From assembly GCF_023806485.1 (NCBI RefSeq), contig NZ_JAMSLR010000002.1, positions 1 to 64,000 on the forward strand: a stretch of DNA of 64,000 nt, given 5' to 3'. Under the pieces are notes generated by a model. It made no database searches and was not told where the DNA came from. It was given only the letters and a program-made list of their open reading frames with translations. The position numbers and the translations under genes are program-made. This document shows positions 62,141 through 64,000 of the stretch, piece by piece. Position 1 is the stretch's first letter. Every line of letters begins with the position of its first letter. This DNA is from Thermalbibacter longus (GTDB taxonomy: Bacteria > Chloroflexota > Chloroflexia > Thermomicrobiales > Thermomicrobiaceae).

Positions 62141-63031
62141 ATGAGCGGATACAGTAGAGCTTACGAAGTGGCGATCTTTAGCTACGGAGATGGGCCGGCG
62201 CTCCACCGATGCCTCGAGCGCGTGGCCCTCTTGTTGGAGCGGCACCCGGGGGGAACAGCCACGCTCTATGCGGTCGACGATGGACAAGGGCTGGCGAGCG
62301 TGCAGGAGCTCTGCCGTGCCTCCGGTATCTCCCTGGTGCTCGAGCCGCGGCGGCTGGGCAAGGCGCACTCGGTCGCGAGCGCGATCCTGCACGCCCAGGC
62401 GCCGGTCGTGCTCCTGGTGGGCGGGGATGGCGTTCCCTGCCTCGATGCGCCGGCGGTCGCGCTCGACGCGCTTTCAGATCCAGGGGTGGGCGGCATCGGC
62501 GGCCGGAATGTACCGGTCAACGCGGACGAGAGCATGGTCGCGAGGGCGATGGCGCTCCTCTGGGAGCTGCACGACCGCGTCAACATGCTCAAGCCCAAGC
62601 TCGGTGGCGATATGGTCGCGGTTCGCGTGGCACCGGTCGTAGGCCAGCCGTTGCTGGCCGTCGATGACGCTTCGCTCGAGGCCCTGCTCGTCAAACAGGG
62701 GCTGCGGATCGTGTACCGGCCGGACTTCTTCGTGCAGATGCGAGTGCCGACGACGCTGCGCGACGCCGTCCTGCAGCGTCGCCGCCTCGCGGCTCAGTAC
62801 CGCCAGCTCGAGCAGGCCCAGCAGTACCAGGTCTCGACCAGGCAGTGGTCGAAGGTGGTCAAGGCGCTCCTGGCCCGACCGCTGCCTCGTCATGCTCCGT
62901 ACTTGCCGCTGCTGCTCTTGATCGAGGGGATTGCTCGCTTGCTCGCCTCGTTCGACGTGCTGCGGGGCAAGGACTATCTCCACTGGGAGCCTGCCCGAAC
63001 CACCAAGGCCCGAGGATGGAAAGTGCGGTGA
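62141..63031 (+). CDS. GT2-family glycosyltransferase
   Basis: The 296-residue protein has the GT-A start VAIFSYGDGPALHRCLERV, a nucleotide-sugar strand TLYAVDDGQG, LGKAHSVASAIL, and Gly-Gly-Asp-Gly (VVLLVGGDGVPCLD) as a DxD-like metal motif. Later DDASLEALLVKQGLRIVYRPDFFVQMRVP is the usual acceptor and Q/RxxRW-type part (RDAVLQRRRLAAQYRQ). A C-terminal stretch has two weak hydrophobic helices. It may work with the GT-C-like gene downstream on a surface glycan. Confidence 0.8.
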   Translation: MSGYSRAYEVAIFSYGDGPALHRCLERVALLLERHPGGTATLYAVDDGQGLASVQELCRASGISLVLEPRRLGKAHSVASAILHAQAPVVLLVGGDGVPCLDAPAVALDALSDPGVGGIGGRNVPVNADESMVARAMALLWELHDRVNMLKPKLGGDMVAVRVAPVVGQPLLAVDDASLEALLVKQGLRIVYRPDFFVQMRVPTTLRDAVLQRRRLAAQYRQLEQAQQYQVSTRQWSKVVKALLARPLPRHAPYLPLLLLIEGIARLLASFDVLRGKDYLHWEPARTTKARGWKVR

Positions 63032-63273
63032 GCTGCCGGGTCGCTCGCGGGCCTCGCGCGGGGCAATGGTCTGCAACCGGACGGCCTGGGTGATGTCTGC
63101 GGCGATACCTACTCTGATCGCGACGCGCCAACCGAGCTGTGGGGGCGACATTCGGGCGTGCGGTAGGGCGACATGCCCGCTCGCCAGCAGCGCTGACCAG
63201 AAACGAGCTCCTCGCTCGGCCGAGCGTGCTGGCTGATCGATCTCGATGCGAGCTGCCTGAGGGGCTGGTGAAG

Positions 63274-64000
63274 ATGTCATCGTCAGCCAAGGCTGCGGTC
63301 GCGGCCGCCCGCGCGCCAGCCAGCAGTCTCCACGCCGCGCTGGCGCTCGGCGCCGGCCCGGTTGTGCTCTATGCTCTGGCCCTGCTGTGGACGGTCATGC
63401 GCTCGGGCCTGCCGATCCTCTGGGCGGACGACATCACGCGCAGCATGTATGCCGTCCAGTGGGCCAATGCGCCCTTCTTCTTCCCGCCTGATCTGGTCTG
63501 GCTCCCGGCGCCGATGTGGCTGGACGGCATCGCCGTGTGGCTCGGGGGGAACGCCTGGGAACCGATCTTCGTGGTCAATGGGCTGTGCGGTGCCATCGTG
63601 GTACTGATGGTCATCGCCATCGCACGGGAAACCCGGCTCGGTGGAGCGCTCATTGCCGGCGTGCTCGCGGCGCTCTCGCCCGTGCTGGTGATCGTCAGCG
63701 CGTCCCGGCTGTCGGAGCCGAAGGCCTGGGCCTTCACGATGGTTGGACTGTATTTCTGGCAGCGACACATCTCGAGCCGGCGGCCGCTGGCCTATGCAGC
63801 CGCCTTTCTCTTCTGCAGCCTGGCCGCGCTGTCGCGCTACGAGCTCTGGGTCGTGCCGGTCGCCCTGGCTGGCTACGGGCTCTTCACGCGCCTTCGGTGG
63901 GGCACGCCATCGCTCTGGGTGGTGATCGGCTCGGCCCTCCCGCTCGCGCTCTCCATCGGAGCCCTCGTCTACCTCAACCTGGCTCGCTTCGGGGTCCCGC
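63274..64000 (+). CDS. N-terminal part of a multi-pass GT-C/ArnT-like glycosyltransferase (3' cut by window)
   Basis: From ATG 63274 (GAGGGGCTGGTGAAG upstream) the frame is open to the end of the window (242 codons). It has at least six hydrophobic segments; after the first, Asp-Asp (ILWADDITRSMYAVQW) is in the place of the catalytic acidic pair of GT-C polyprenyl-sugar transferases. LSPVLVIVSASRLSEPKAWAF is a further helix pair. Function as a GT-C enzyme is inferred from topology. Confidence 0.65.
   Translation, partial: MSSSAKAAVAAARAPASSLHAALALGAGPVVLYALALLWTVMRSGLPILWADDITRSMYAVQWANAPFFFPPDLVWLPAPMWLDGIAVWLGGNAWEPIFVVNGLCGAIVVLMVIAIARETRLGGALIAGVLAALSPVLVIVSASRLSEPKAWAFTMVGLYFWQRHISSRRPLAYAAAFLFCSLAALSRYELWVVPVALAGYGLFTRLRWGTPSLWVVIGSALPLALSIGALVYLNLARFGVP

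Overview
The window is high-GC DNA with closely packed genes, frequent GTG starts preceded by strong AGGAGG-type ribosome sites, a B12-dependent (class II) ribonucleotide reductase, many solute-binding and peptidase genes, and few foreign genes outside two clear islands. This content fits a chloroflexotal bacterium, most likely of the Thermomicrobia type. That placement is an inference from gene content, not from a marker gene.

Layout. 1-20.9 kb is chromosomal backbone: the tail of a repeat-type glycosidase-like protein, small lipoprotein and membrane genes, an M48 protease, an iron-dependent alcohol dehydrogenase of the hydroxyacid-oxoacid transhydrogenase type, a small overlapping gene pair, an EamA transporter, S9 and M28 peptidases, and a likely PadR - MFS exporter - GT4 glycosyltransferase - FAD monooxygenase operon read on the minus strand. 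21.1-26.7 kb is a low-GC island bounded by two exact 30-bp direct repeats. One repeat is the last codons of nrdJ and the other lies next to what looks like the ancestral nrdJ terminator, so the island appears to have inserted at the 3' end of nrdJ while restoring its last codons. The island carries a radical SAM protein with an RRE-like N-terminus, an MFS exporter and a GNAT (a RiPP-like operon with a textbook promoter but no visible precursor), plus wrecked genes at both ends.

26.7-31.2 kb is nrdJ, which holds a 377-residue intein with two LAGLIDADG-like motifs and an unusual C-terminal glutamine. Paired NrdR-like boxes lie upstream. 31.8-52.7 kb is a peptide and amide utilisation region: CocE-type hydrolase, M24 peptidase, peroxiredoxin, SufR-like regulator, and a GntR regulator at 43.8 kb between two divergent peptide-type ABC sets. 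One set is led by a C45-family enzyme and trails an esterase. Neither set has ATPase genes here. Small membrane genes, a GNAT, a nucleotidyltransferase-like protein, a phosphoesterase and a cyclase follow.

52.8-61.9 kb holds an APC-family permease gene split in two by about 8 kb of inserted DNA. The insert contains an IS630-type transposase relic and a minus-strand run of seven exported or membrane genes, including two tandem copies of a two-gene module (signal-anchored protein plus secreted protein). An ECF sigma factor and its zinc-finger anti-sigma factor are divergent from that run and presumably control it. This is the best candidate for an undescribed system in the window. The window closes with a GT2 glycosyltransferase and the start of a multi-pass GT-C-like membrane protein.
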